Source: Proteobacteria bacterium UBA1858
GTDB lineage: Bacteria; Pseudomonadota; Gammaproteobacteria; UBA4575
Direction: 5' to 3'
NCBI GenBank assembly: GCA_002338385.1
Contig: DDIE01000034.1
Location: 80,045-103,337, forward strand
DNA: 23,293 nucleotides
In this document: positions 16,604 through 23,293 of the stretch, piece after piece
How the letters are laid out: each line of letters opens with the position of its first letter
Numbering within the stretch: position 1 is the first letter of the stretch
Position numbers and translations under genes: made by a program
The notes under the pieces: model-generated
Database searches by the model: none
Told to the model about the DNA's origin: nothing
The model's input: the letters and a program-made list of their open reading frames with translations, nothing else

Positions 16604-16873
16604 ATGCTTGAAGAAAAAGTAACTATTTGCAATAAACTGGGCTTACATGCGCGCGCTGCGGCCAAGCTCGTCGGCGTTGCAAGTGAATTTGCTGCTCATG
16701 TAGAAATCGAAAAAGACAGCAAGCGTGTCAATGGCAAGAGTATTATGGGTGTAATGATGTTGGCTGCAAGTAAAGGCAGTGAAATCACGCTGTATGCCGA
16801 AGGCGATGATGCCGATAGCGCAATTGCTAAATTGAAAAAGCTAGTCCTAGACAGGTTTGGAGAGCATGAATAA
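16604..16873 (+). CDS. ptsH: Phosphocarrier protein HPr
   Basis: Small phosphocarrier of 89 residues that moves phosphate from EI to EIIA proteins. The active histidine is His15 in LGLHARAAAKL. The regulatory serine is Ser46 in GKSIMGVMML, the HPrK target motif. It therefore belongs to the class with two phosphorylation sites, in agreement with the hprK gene three genes upstream. It starts 14 bases after the EIIA stop and ends 12 bases before ptsI. Confidence 0.97.
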   Translation: MLEEKVTICNKLGLHARAAAKLVGVASEFAAHVEIEKDSKRVNGKSIMGVMMLAASKGSEITLYAEGDDADSAIAKLKKLVLDRFGEHE

Positions 16874-16885
16874 CGAGGCAGCAGA

Positions 16886-18625
16886 ATGTCATTAATCATA
16901 AGTGGCTTGGGTGTATCAAAAGGCATTGCGATCGGCAATGTGCACGTTTTACATCGTAACTCCCTTGAGGTGTATGAACGTCAGATCGCCGCCTCTGAAA
17001 TAAAGCATGAAATCAGTCGCTTTAACTCAGCTGTCAAGCGTGCTAGCAAACAATTAAAAAAAATCCAAAATTCAATCCCAGCGGATGCACCAAAAGATAT
17101 TGCCGCATTCATAGAATCACATTTGCTGATGCTGGATGATGCCATGCTATCTAGTGCTCCGATCGATATCATTAAAGAGGACCGCTGCAATGCTGAATGG
17201 GCTCTAAAACTTCAGCGCGATAAGTTGATTGCTGTTTTTGACCTAATGGAAGATGAGTATCTGAGAACTCGCCAAGACGATATTGATCATGTCATCAGCC
17301 TGATTCAAAAAATGCTGTTTGATCATCAGTATGAAGTTGAAAAAGAAATTAAAACACTACGTGGCTCGATTATTGTCGCTGACGATTTAACCCCAGCAGA
17401 TACCGTCATACTGCAACATCAAAATATTGCTGGCTTCATCACAGAATTGGGCGGTCCGCTCTCACATACTGCAATTATCGCACGTAGTCTGAGTATTCCT
17501 GCCATTGTTGGTATTCAGGATGCGCGCCAACTGCTCAATAGTAACGAGCAAATAATTATTGATGGTGGCGAAGGCATGGTACTCGCGGGCGTCGACGATA
17601 AAGTGGTACGGCATTACAAGGGCAAACGTAAAGCGCAAAAAGATGAACGCCGAAAATTAGAGTCATTGCGGGATGTCGTCGCACAAACACAAGACGGAAT
17701 TGACATTGATCTGCAAGCAAATATTGAACTGACGGACGACATCAAGGCACTCAAGCACAGCGGTGCAATGGGTGTGGGCCTCTACAGAACCGAGTTTTTA
17801 TACATTGATCGTGACGAGCCGGCCTCTGAAAGTGAACAGTTGAGCGCCTATAAAAAGGTCATTCGGGCATTGAAAGGACTACCTGTCACAATTCGCACAC
17901 TGGATTTAGGCGCAGAGAAAGAATTCGATCCAAAATATAAAGGCCCCATGGTACAAAATCCGGCATTAGGCTTGCGCGGCTTGCGTCGCTCACTTAAAGA
18001 TACGGAGTTATTCAAGTGTCAGTTGCGCGCCATCCTGCAAGCCTCTATTCATGGCCCAGTCCGCATCATGTTTCCCATGATTACCAGTGAAGACGAATTG
18101 GCAGCCAGCTACAAGGTTCTCGCGCAGGCCAAACAGGAATTGACTGATGAAGGCAAACAATTTGATGCTCAAATTCCTATCGGAATTATGATCGAAGTCC
18201 CTGCTGCCGCCTTATTAGCCCAACGATTCGCTAATCAATGCGACTTTCTCTCGATTGGCACTAACGATCTCATTCAATATTCATTAGCCATCGACCGGAT
18301 TGATGAATCGGTTAACTATCTCTATGATCCGTTGCATCCTGCTGTGCTCAAATTAATTAAGATCACCCTGCAGGCGGGTGCAAAAGCCAATATCCCGGTC
18401 GCCATGTGTGGAGAGATGGCGGGTGATCCTCGCTATACCCGCTTGTTACTGGGTATGGGCCTGAGACATTTCAGTTCACATCCAGCCACTGTGCTTGAGA
18501 TAAAAGCAATCATTAATTCTAGTCGCCTGGACAGGCTGGACACTCCAGTCAAAAAAATCCTCAGTATCGCCACATCGCCGGCTAAAATTCATACTTTAGT
18601 GGATGAATTGAACAATACTATGTAA
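16886..18625 (+). CDS. ptsI: PTS enzyme I
   Basis: Autophosphorylates with PEP and passes phosphate to HPr. The 579 residues have the standard three parts: an HPr-binding helical domain, a phosphohistidine domain with His194 (GGPLSHTAIIAR), and a PEP-binding barrel with GVGLYRTEFL (about 296-305), IMIEVPAA (about 434-441) and Cys508 in VAMCGEMAGDP. There is no N-terminal GAF domain, so it is PtsI-like rather than PtsP. A GAGG site precedes the ATG. With ptsH, ptsN, the EIIA and hprK it completes a PEP-driven regulatory relay. It is followed by 86 bases with no convincing terminator before mgtE. Confidence 0.97.
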   Translation: MSLIISGLGVSKGIAIGNVHVLHRNSLEVYERQIAASEIKHEISRFNSAVKRASKQLKKIQNSIPADAPKDIAAFIESHLLMLDDAMLSSAPIDIIKEDRCNAEWALKLQRDKLIAVFDLMEDEYLRTRQDDIDHVISLIQKMLFDHQYEVEKEIKTLRGSIIVADDLTPADTVILQHQNIAGFITELGGPLSHTAIIARSLSIPAIVGIQDARQLLNSNEQIIIDGGEGMVLAGVDDKVVRHYKGKRKAQKDERRKLESLRDVVAQTQDGIDIDLQANIELTDDIKALKHSGAMGVGLYRTEFLYIDRDEPASESEQLSAYKKVIRALKGLPVTIRTLDLGAEKEFDPKYKGPMVQNPALGLRGLRRSLKDTELFKCQLRAILQASIHGPVRIMFPMITSEDELAASYKVLAQAKQELTDEGKQFDAQIPIGIMIEVPAAALLAQRFANQCDFLSIGTNDLIQYSLAIDRIDESVNYLYDPLHPAVLKLIKITLQAGAKANIPVAMCGEMAGDPRYTRLLLGMGLRHFSSHPATVLEIKAIINSSRLDRLDTPVKKILSIATSPAKIHTLVDELNNTM

Positions 18626-18711
18626 GCAATGTTTGTTTTGCATTCCCCTCTTTAATCAGTACACTGCATTGGCGTTGCAAATTTTTTCATTCAGGATGTT
18701 AAAACAAGACA

Positions 18712-20067
18712 ATGTCAGAGTCCCCTGTTTCATCAGTCCGCAATAACCTAGAGGTTATTACTGAAGCCCTCAATACCGGGGAAATGAAGCGTGCCGCGAG
18801 TCTTCTGAATGCCTTCCACCCAGCAGAAATTGCACTCCTATTAGAGTCTCTTCCCCAGTCCAAGCGTTTCTTTATCTGGAACATGCTGGATCATGATGAA
18901 TCTGGAGAAATCCTATTGTATGTGGGTGATGAGGTTCGCTCCAGCTTGATCAACATCATGGATCAAGAGCAACTTGTTGCGGCAACTGAGGGATTGGAGC
19001 TGGATGATTTAGCAGACTTATTATCTGACCTGCCCCTAGCGGTTACCGATACTGCACTTAATAATCTTGATAGCAGTGATCGTCAACGCCTCAAATCCGT
19101 CCTGTCTTATGATGAAGACACAGCAGGCGGCCTGATGAATACTGACATAGTCACGGTACGCAAGGATATCACGCTGGATGTGGTCATGCGTTATATCAGG
19201 TTGCGCAAGAATCTGCCTGAGTATACGGACAGTTTGATTGTGGTTGATCGTTATCAACACTATATCGGCACCTTACGTCTGACCGACATCGTCACCCATG
19301 ATCCCAGCATGCTGGTTGGTGACCTGATGGAAGATAATGTAGAACCTATCAACGTCTCGGAATCTGCAGCCGACGTCGCGCATACTTTTGAGACCCTAGA
19401 TTTAATTTCGGCACCCGTGATCGATGGACAACATAAATTATTGGGCCGCATCACGATCGATGATGTCGTTGATGTCATTCGTGAGGAGGGAGAACACTCG
19501 GTCATGAGCATGGCAGGTTTATCTGAAGATGAAGATCTATTTGCGCCAGTGACCAAATCAGCACGGCGACGCGCGTTATGGTTAGGCATTAATATGATGA
19601 CTGCATTCCTAGCCGCCTGGGTGATTAGTTTGTTTCAGTCCACCCTGGAGGAATTGATCTTATTGGCAGTACTGATCCCAGTGGTTGCCAGCATGGGAGG
19701 CATTGCCGGGAGTCAAACGCTGACACTGGTGATCCGCGGTTTAGCACTCAAACAGGTAGGCCAAGCGAATTCGCTGGTTCTCCTTACCCGAGAATTGGGT
19801 ATAGGTATATTGAACGGCCTGGTCTGGGCTCTGGTGGTGGCTGTCATTGCCATATTGTGGTTTAGGGATATCGAGCTGGGCGCGATTATCGGCCTCGCCA
19901 TGACCGCCAATCTTATATGTGCGGGGGTTGCCGGCGTGGTGATTCCACTGACTCTGCGTCGCTATGGTATTGATCCAGCTTTGGCGGGCGGGGTAATATT
20001 AACCACGATTACTGACGTGGTCGGGATATTCGCCTTTTTAAGCCTCGCTAACTGGTTAATTGTCTGA
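18712..20067 (+). CDS. mgtE: Magnesium transporter MgtE
   Basis: Inner-membrane Mg2+ channel that closes when cytoplasmic Mg2+ fills its regulatory domains. The 451 residues consist of the N domain (about 25-130), two CBS domains (about 137-260, starting around DEDTAGGLMNTDIVTV), a plug helix (about 262-285) and five membrane segments (about 288-450). The pore signature PVVASMGGIAGSQTLT (323-338) and the acidic pore residue Asp435 (TTITDVVGIF) are present. mgtE next to ptsI is also known in some other proteobacteria with hprK. The stop codon is one base from the dcd stop on the other strand. Confidence 0.96.
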   Translation: MSESPVSSVRNNLEVITEALNTGEMKRAASLLNAFHPAEIALLLESLPQSKRFFIWNMLDHDESGEILLYVGDEVRSSLINIMDQEQLVAATEGLELDDLADLLSDLPLAVTDTALNNLDSSDRQRLKSVLSYDEDTAGGLMNTDIVTVRKDITLDVVMRYIRLRKNLPEYTDSLIVVDRYQHYIGTLRLTDIVTHDPSMLVGDLMEDNVEPINVSESAADVAHTFETLDLISAPVIDGQHKLLGRITIDDVVDVIREEGEHSVMSMAGLSEDEDLFAPVTKSARRRALWLGINMMTAFLAAWVISLFQSTLEELILLAVLIPVVASMGGIAGSQTLTLVIRGLALKQVGQANSLVLLTRELGIGILNGLVWALVVAVIAILWFRDIELGAIIGLAMTANLICAGVAGVVIPLTLRRYGIDPALAGGVILTTITDVVGIFAFLSLANWLIV

Positions 20068-20068
20068 G

Positions 20069-20635
20069 TTAAGTCTTGGGCAAGGTGACGCCAGTTTGAC
20101 CCTGATATTTACCGCCACGATCCTTATATGATGTCTGACATTCCTCGTCAGACTGAAAAAACAACATTTGGGCAACACCCTCATTGGCGTATATTTTAGC
20201 GGGCAATGGGGTCGTATTTGAAAACTCTAGCGTGACATGCCCCTCCCACTCCGGCTCTAGTGGTGTGACGTTAACAATAATACCGCAGCGGGCATAAGTC
20301 GATTTTCCGAGGCAGACTGTCAACACTGATCTAGGAATACGAAAATACTCCACTGTACTGGCAAGTGCGAAGGAATTAGGCGGTATGATGCAAACATCTC
20401 CCTCGAAGTCGACAAAACTCTCAGAGGCAAAGTTTTTGGGATCCACTACCGCAGAATTGATATTGGTAAAAATTTTAAAATGAGTAGAACATCGCACGTC
20501 GTAGCCGTAACTTGAGGTCCCGTATGAAATTATGCGATGCTCGTTGGCTTGTTTGACTTGATTACTAACAAATGGCGCTATCATGCCATGCTCATCAGCC
20601 ATACGACGTATCCACTTATCTGATTTGATTGCCAT
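20069..20635 (-). CDS. dcd: dCTP deaminase
   Basis: Deaminates dCTP to dUTP for thymidylate synthesis. The 188 residues match the Pseudomonas/beta-proteobacterial form (start MAIKSDKWIRRMA, end VTLPKT) rather than the E. coli sequence type. The substrate motif KSTYARCG (111-118) and the catalytic glutamate Glu137 (TLEFSN) are visible. It converges on mgtE, with a single base between the two stop codons. A hairpin separates it from apbC upstream, so it is probably transcribed from its own promoter, although pairing of apbC and dcd is common in this group. Confidence 0.97.
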   Translation of the reverse strand: MAIKSDKWIRRMADEHGMIAPFVSNQVKQANEHRIISYGTSSYGYDVRCSTHFKIFTNINSAVVDPKNFASESFVDFEGDVCIIPPNSFALASTVEYFRIPRSVLTVCLGKSTYARCGIIVNVTPLEPEWEGHVTLEFSNTTPLPAKIYANEGVAQMLFFQSDEECQTSYKDRGGKYQGQTGVTLPKT

Positions 20636-20663
20636 ACTTAAGCTAACTCTGATGCATATTTAA

Positions 20664-20694
20664 AGACAGGCCAACATAGCATGCCAGCCTGTCT
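20664..20694 (-). terminator. Hairpin after apbC, probable terminator or attenuator
   Basis: Perfect 8-base inverted repeat AGACAGGC / GCCTGTCT with a 15-base loop, 10 bases after the apbC stop. On the minus strand it is followed by TTAAATAT, a weak T-tract. With a two-base bulge four outer A-T pairs can extend the stem. It lies between apbC and dcd and may end or reduce readthrough into dcd. Confidence 0.55.
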
Positions 20695-20704
20695 AAATTA
20701 AGTA

Positions 20705-21796
20705 TTAAGTATTTTGGATAACAATCTTAGGGAATTTGGCGCTGTAGTCTTTGGATTTGGCAGCGAGTTTTGCCGCAGTCTTGCGTGCAATTTCTTTATA
20801 GATTTCAGTCACCCGACTATCTGGCATAGCGTTGACTGTCGGCTCGCCACCATCAGCCTGTTCGCGTATGTGCATATCCAGTGGCAATTGACCCAACAGC
20901 TCAACATTGTATTCCTCTGCCATTTTAACACCGCCACCAGTGCCAAATATGGGCTCTTCATGTTGGCATTTACTGCAGATATGAATACTCATATTCTCCA
21001 CTACACCAAGCACGGGGACTTCAACTTTTTCAAACATCTTGAGACCTTTGCGTGCGTCCAACAAAGCAATATCCTGCGGTGTGGTCACAATCACTGCACC
21101 ACTGACTGGTATTTTTTGAGCTAATGTCAATTGCACGTCACCCGTGCCAGGTGGCAGATCAACAACCAGATAATCCAGATCCCGCCACTGGGTATCATTG
21201 AGTAACTGTTCTAATGCCTGCGTCACCATAGGACCACGCCAGATCATAGGTGTTTCTTCATCAATCAGGAAACCGATCGACATCGCTTGGATGCCATGTC
21301 CCTGCATGGGTTCTAAGGTCTTGCCATCGGTTGATTCCGGCTGCCCGGAAATACCCAGCATACGCGGCTGACTAGGGCCATAGATGTCCGCATCCAGAAT
21401 ACCTACTTTCGCACCCTCAGCAGATAATGCCAGCGCGAGATTAACTGCAGTAGTCGACTTGCCCCCCCCGCCTTTACCCGAGGCTACGGCAATCACATTT
21501 CTGATATTTTCCATCGGCTTGAGACTCTTCTGTACGGAATGTGCCTGTATTTTCCAGCCTATTTTGACGTCGACCGAAGCAACTCCCTCCAGCTTGCCCA
21601 CTGCCGCCGAGACAGTGGCCGCAATTTGCTCGCTAATGCTTTTAGCAGGATAGCCAAGCTCTAGCTCGATAGTGCATTGATCACCCTTGATATTGATATC
21701 TTTGACGGCCTTGCTGGCGACATAATTTTTACCGACATAACTGTCTTCGAGTGTCTTGAGGACGTCTTCTACTTGTTGTTTATCAACACTTGCCAT
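20705..21796 (-). CDS. apbC: ApbC/Mrp iron-sulfur cluster carrier ATPase
   Basis: P-loop NTPase of the Mrp/NBP35 group that carries and delivers iron-sulfur clusters. From the ATG at 21796 it has 363 residues: a DUF59/MIP18-like N-terminal domain (about 5-85) and the ATPase domain with deviant Walker A GKGGGGKST (108-116, signature lysine Lys108), DADIYGPSQP (135-144) and DLPPGTGD (213-220). The cluster-binding CxxC is Cys274/Cys277 (CSKC). The start is chosen for its AAAGGA site; the frame extends 17 codons upstream. The fourth residue of Walker A is Gly where the family usually has Val. It is divergent from metG, the usual neighbour in gammaproteobacteria. Confidence 0.96.
   Translation of the reverse strand: MASVDKQQVEDVLKTLEDSYVGKNYVASKAVKDINIKGDQCTIELELGYPAKSISEQIAATVSAAVGKLEGVASVDVKIGWKIQAHSVQKSLKPMENIRNVIAVASGKGGGGKSTTAVNLALALSAEGAKVGILDADIYGPSQPRMLGISGQPESTDGKTLEPMQGHGIQAMSIGFLIDEETPMIWRGPMVTQALEQLLNDTQWRDLDYLVVDLPPGTGDVQLTLAQKIPVSGAVIVTTPQDIALLDARKGLKMFEKVEVPVLGVVENMSIHICSKCQHEEPIFGTGGGVKMAEEYNVELLGQLPLDMHIREQADGGEPTVNAMPDSRVTEIYKEIARKTAAKLAAKSKDYSAKFPKIVIQNT
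21462..21469. repeat. Eight-base C/G homopolymer inside the apbC Walker A codons
   Basis: Eight C on the plus strand, read as eight G in the coding direction of apbC (codons for Gly-Gly-Gly of GKGGGGKS). Such a tract is prone to slippage in replication and sequencing. The frame is intact here. Confidence 0.95.
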
Positions 21797-21978
21797 AACT
21801 GTCATCCTTTTGCGTGTGTGTGCATAATCTCGACTGCAGTTAAGCATTAGCTGAGCCTAATTCCTAGCTCCTGATTGAGATAGTCACAGGCCCGATGTAC
21901 AAGGCCTAAAAATGCGCTTCTAGTCGCTTTCCTTAACTGCTAAGGTACGACACCCAAGGATAATTTTGCCATAAGCCC

Positions 21979-23293
21979 GTGAATCAACGAAGAATTTTAG
22001 TTACCAGCGCGCTGCCGTATGCGAACGGCTCCATTCATCTGGGTCACCTTGTAGAGTATATCCAGACCGATATTTGGGTGCGATTCCAAAAAATGTGTGG
22101 TCATCACTGTGTCTATGTGTGTGCCGACGATGCTCATGGCACTCCAATAATGCTGCGAGCCCAACAGGAAGGCATCACGCCTGAGCAGTTAATTGCCAAA
22201 ACACAACAAGAGCATGAGCAAGATTTTGCGGATTTTCATATTGGTTTTGATAATTTCCATAGCACGCACTCGGATGAGAATCGTTACTTCTCCTCAGAAA
22301 TCTTTAAAACCTTGCAAGAGCGCGGCTATATTGTCACTAAAACAGTGACAGATTTGTTTGATCCTGAGGAAAATGTTTTTTTGCCGGATCGGTTTGTTAA
22401 AGGCACCTGTCCGAAATGCAAAGCCGAAGATCAGTATGGCGATAATTGTGAGGTCTGTGGCAGTACTTACACCCCAACAGATCTGATCAACCCCAGATCA
22501 GCGCTCAGTGGTGCTGTGCCCGTTGAGAAAGACAATCTGCATTACTTTTTCCAACTCAGCGCAATGCAGGAAGAACTCAAACAATGGACTCAGTCAAATA
22601 GCTTACAAAGCGAAATCGCCAACAAAATTTCTGAATGGTTTGAAGATGGTCTGCAAGATTGGGATATATCTCGCGATGCACCTTACTTTGGTTTTGAAAT
22701 TCCGGGAGCAGAAGGCAAATATTTTTATGTGTGGCTGGACGCACCGATAGGCTATATGGCGAGTTTCAAAAACTATTGCGAACGCACCGGTGAGGATTTT
22801 GCTAGCTACTGGAAACCCGACAGTAACGCCGAGCTGTATCATTTTATCGGCAAAGATATTGCCTATTTCCATACCCTGTTCTGGCCAGCAACATTGATTG
22901 GCTCTGGTTGGCGTAAGCCCACAAGTGTTTTTTGTCATGGCTTTCTTACTGTCAACGGGCAGAAGATGTCGAAATCCCGTGGTACCTTCATCAAGGCGCG
23001 TACTTATCTGAATCATTTACAGCCAGAATACTTACGTTACTATTTTGCCGCCAAGCTTGGGGCCGGCGTGAATGATATTGATCTCAATCTGGAGGACTTT
23101 CAGCAACGCGTAAATAGTGATGTGGTCGGCAAGCTAGTGAATATTGCCAGCCGCTGTGCTGGCTTTATCTATAAGAAATTCGATGCCGAACTGTGTGCTG
23201 ATTTTATCCCTGAGGGTGAACAAGCCCTCCAGCAGGCCAGCGACAAAAATACCGAATTGAAAGCGCTCTATGAACAGAGGAAATATTCTGACG
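21979..23293 (+). CDS. metG: Methionyl-tRNA synthetase, N-terminal part
   Basis: Charges tRNA-Met. The frame is open to the right edge, giving 438 complete codons, about two thirds of a full MetG. Visible are the class I motif HLGH (20-23), the zinc knuckle cysteines Cys144, Cys147, Cys157 and Cys160 (CPKC and CEVC), FYVWLDAPIGYM, and KMSKS (329-333) with the catalytic lysine at 333. Similarity to E. coli MetG is high and numbering nearly the same. The start is a GTG: an in-frame stop lies six codons upstream, no ATG is available before the conserved ILVTSALPYANG, and no good ribosome-binding site is seen. It is divergent from apbC across 182 bases without a convincing promoter match. Confidence 0.97.
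   Translation, partial: MNQRRILVTSALPYANGSIHLGHLVEYIQTDIWVRFQKMCGHHCVYVCADDAHGTPIMLRAQQEGITPEQLIAKTQQEHEQDFADFHIGFDNFHSTHSDENRYFSSEIFKTLQERGYIVTKTVTDLFDPEENVFLPDRFVKGTCPKCKAEDQYGDNCEVCGSTYTPTDLINPRSALSGAVPVEKDNLHYFFQLSAMQEELKQWTQSNSLQSEIANKISEWFEDGLQDWDISRDAPYFGFEIPGAEGKYFYVWLDAPIGYMASFKNYCERTGEDFASYWKPDSNAELYHFIGKDIAYFHTLFWPATLIGSGWRKPTSVFCHGFLTVNGQKMSKSRGTFIKARTYLNHLQPEYLRYYFAAKLGAGVNDIDLNLEDFQQRVNSDVVGKLVNIASRCAGFIYKKFDAELCADFIPEGEQALQQASDKNTELKALYEQRKYSD

Noticed and set aside
18626..18711. Possible terminator or Mg2+ leader RNA between ptsI and mgtE
   Set aside because: Only a four-base stem (TGCA...TGCA) before six T was found, and 86 bases are too short for an M-box riboswitch.
22603..23016. 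137-codon open frame on the minus strand inside metG
   Set aside because: It is antisense to the conserved catalytic part of metG, including the KMSKS region.

Overview
The window is a gene-dense chromosomal segment from a gammaproteobacterium of moderate GC content. The evidence is conserved gene order and protein type: murA-hisG-hisD-hisC next to a DegS/AlgW protease and a Nif3-family gene (a Pseudomonas-like neighbourhood), yrbG-kdsD-kdsC-lptA-lptB-rpoN-hpf-ptsN, a short-form HisG, a Pseudomonas/beta-type Dcd, and the presence of HPr kinase, which enteric bacteria lack. The genus cannot be told from the sequence. I see no tRNA, rRNA, CRISPR array, insertion sequence or phage gene.

Left part, 1-7676, mostly minus strand: the 5' end of a Nif3-family gene is divergent from a DegS/AlgW-type periplasmic serine protease. 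A minus-strand run follows, read from right to left: mlaC, murA, hisG, a DAHP synthase (aroG type), hisD, hisC. It joins outer-membrane lipid transport, peptidoglycan precursor synthesis, histidine synthesis and the first step of aromatic amino acid synthesis. The DAHP synthase between hisG and hisD is unusual. The usual mlaFED, mlaB and bolA neighbours of mlaC are absent.

Middle part, 7903-18625, plus strand: a cation/calcium antiporter, then KDO synthesis (kdsD, kdsC), LPS transport (lptA, lptB) and sigma-54 (rpoN). A 221-base gap with few signals leads to hpf and a complete regulatory phosphotransferase set (ptsN, hprK, rapZ, an EIIA of the mannose family, ptsH, ptsI), without any sugar permease. 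HPr carries both His15 and Ser46, so it can be phosphorylated by EI and by HPrK. lptC is missing from its usual place between kdsC and lptA.

Right part, 18712-23293: mgtE (plus) converges on dcd and apbC/mrp (minus). metG then runs off the right edge on the plus strand.

The most interesting observation is that LptB, the ATPase of the LPS transporter, carries an in-frame C-terminal extension of about 60 residues. It looks like the tandem helix-hairpin-helix DNA-binding domain at the end of UvrC. This fusion sits in a locus that also lacks lptC. A second point of interest is that RapZ lacks the basic C-terminal tail that binds small RNAs in E. coli.
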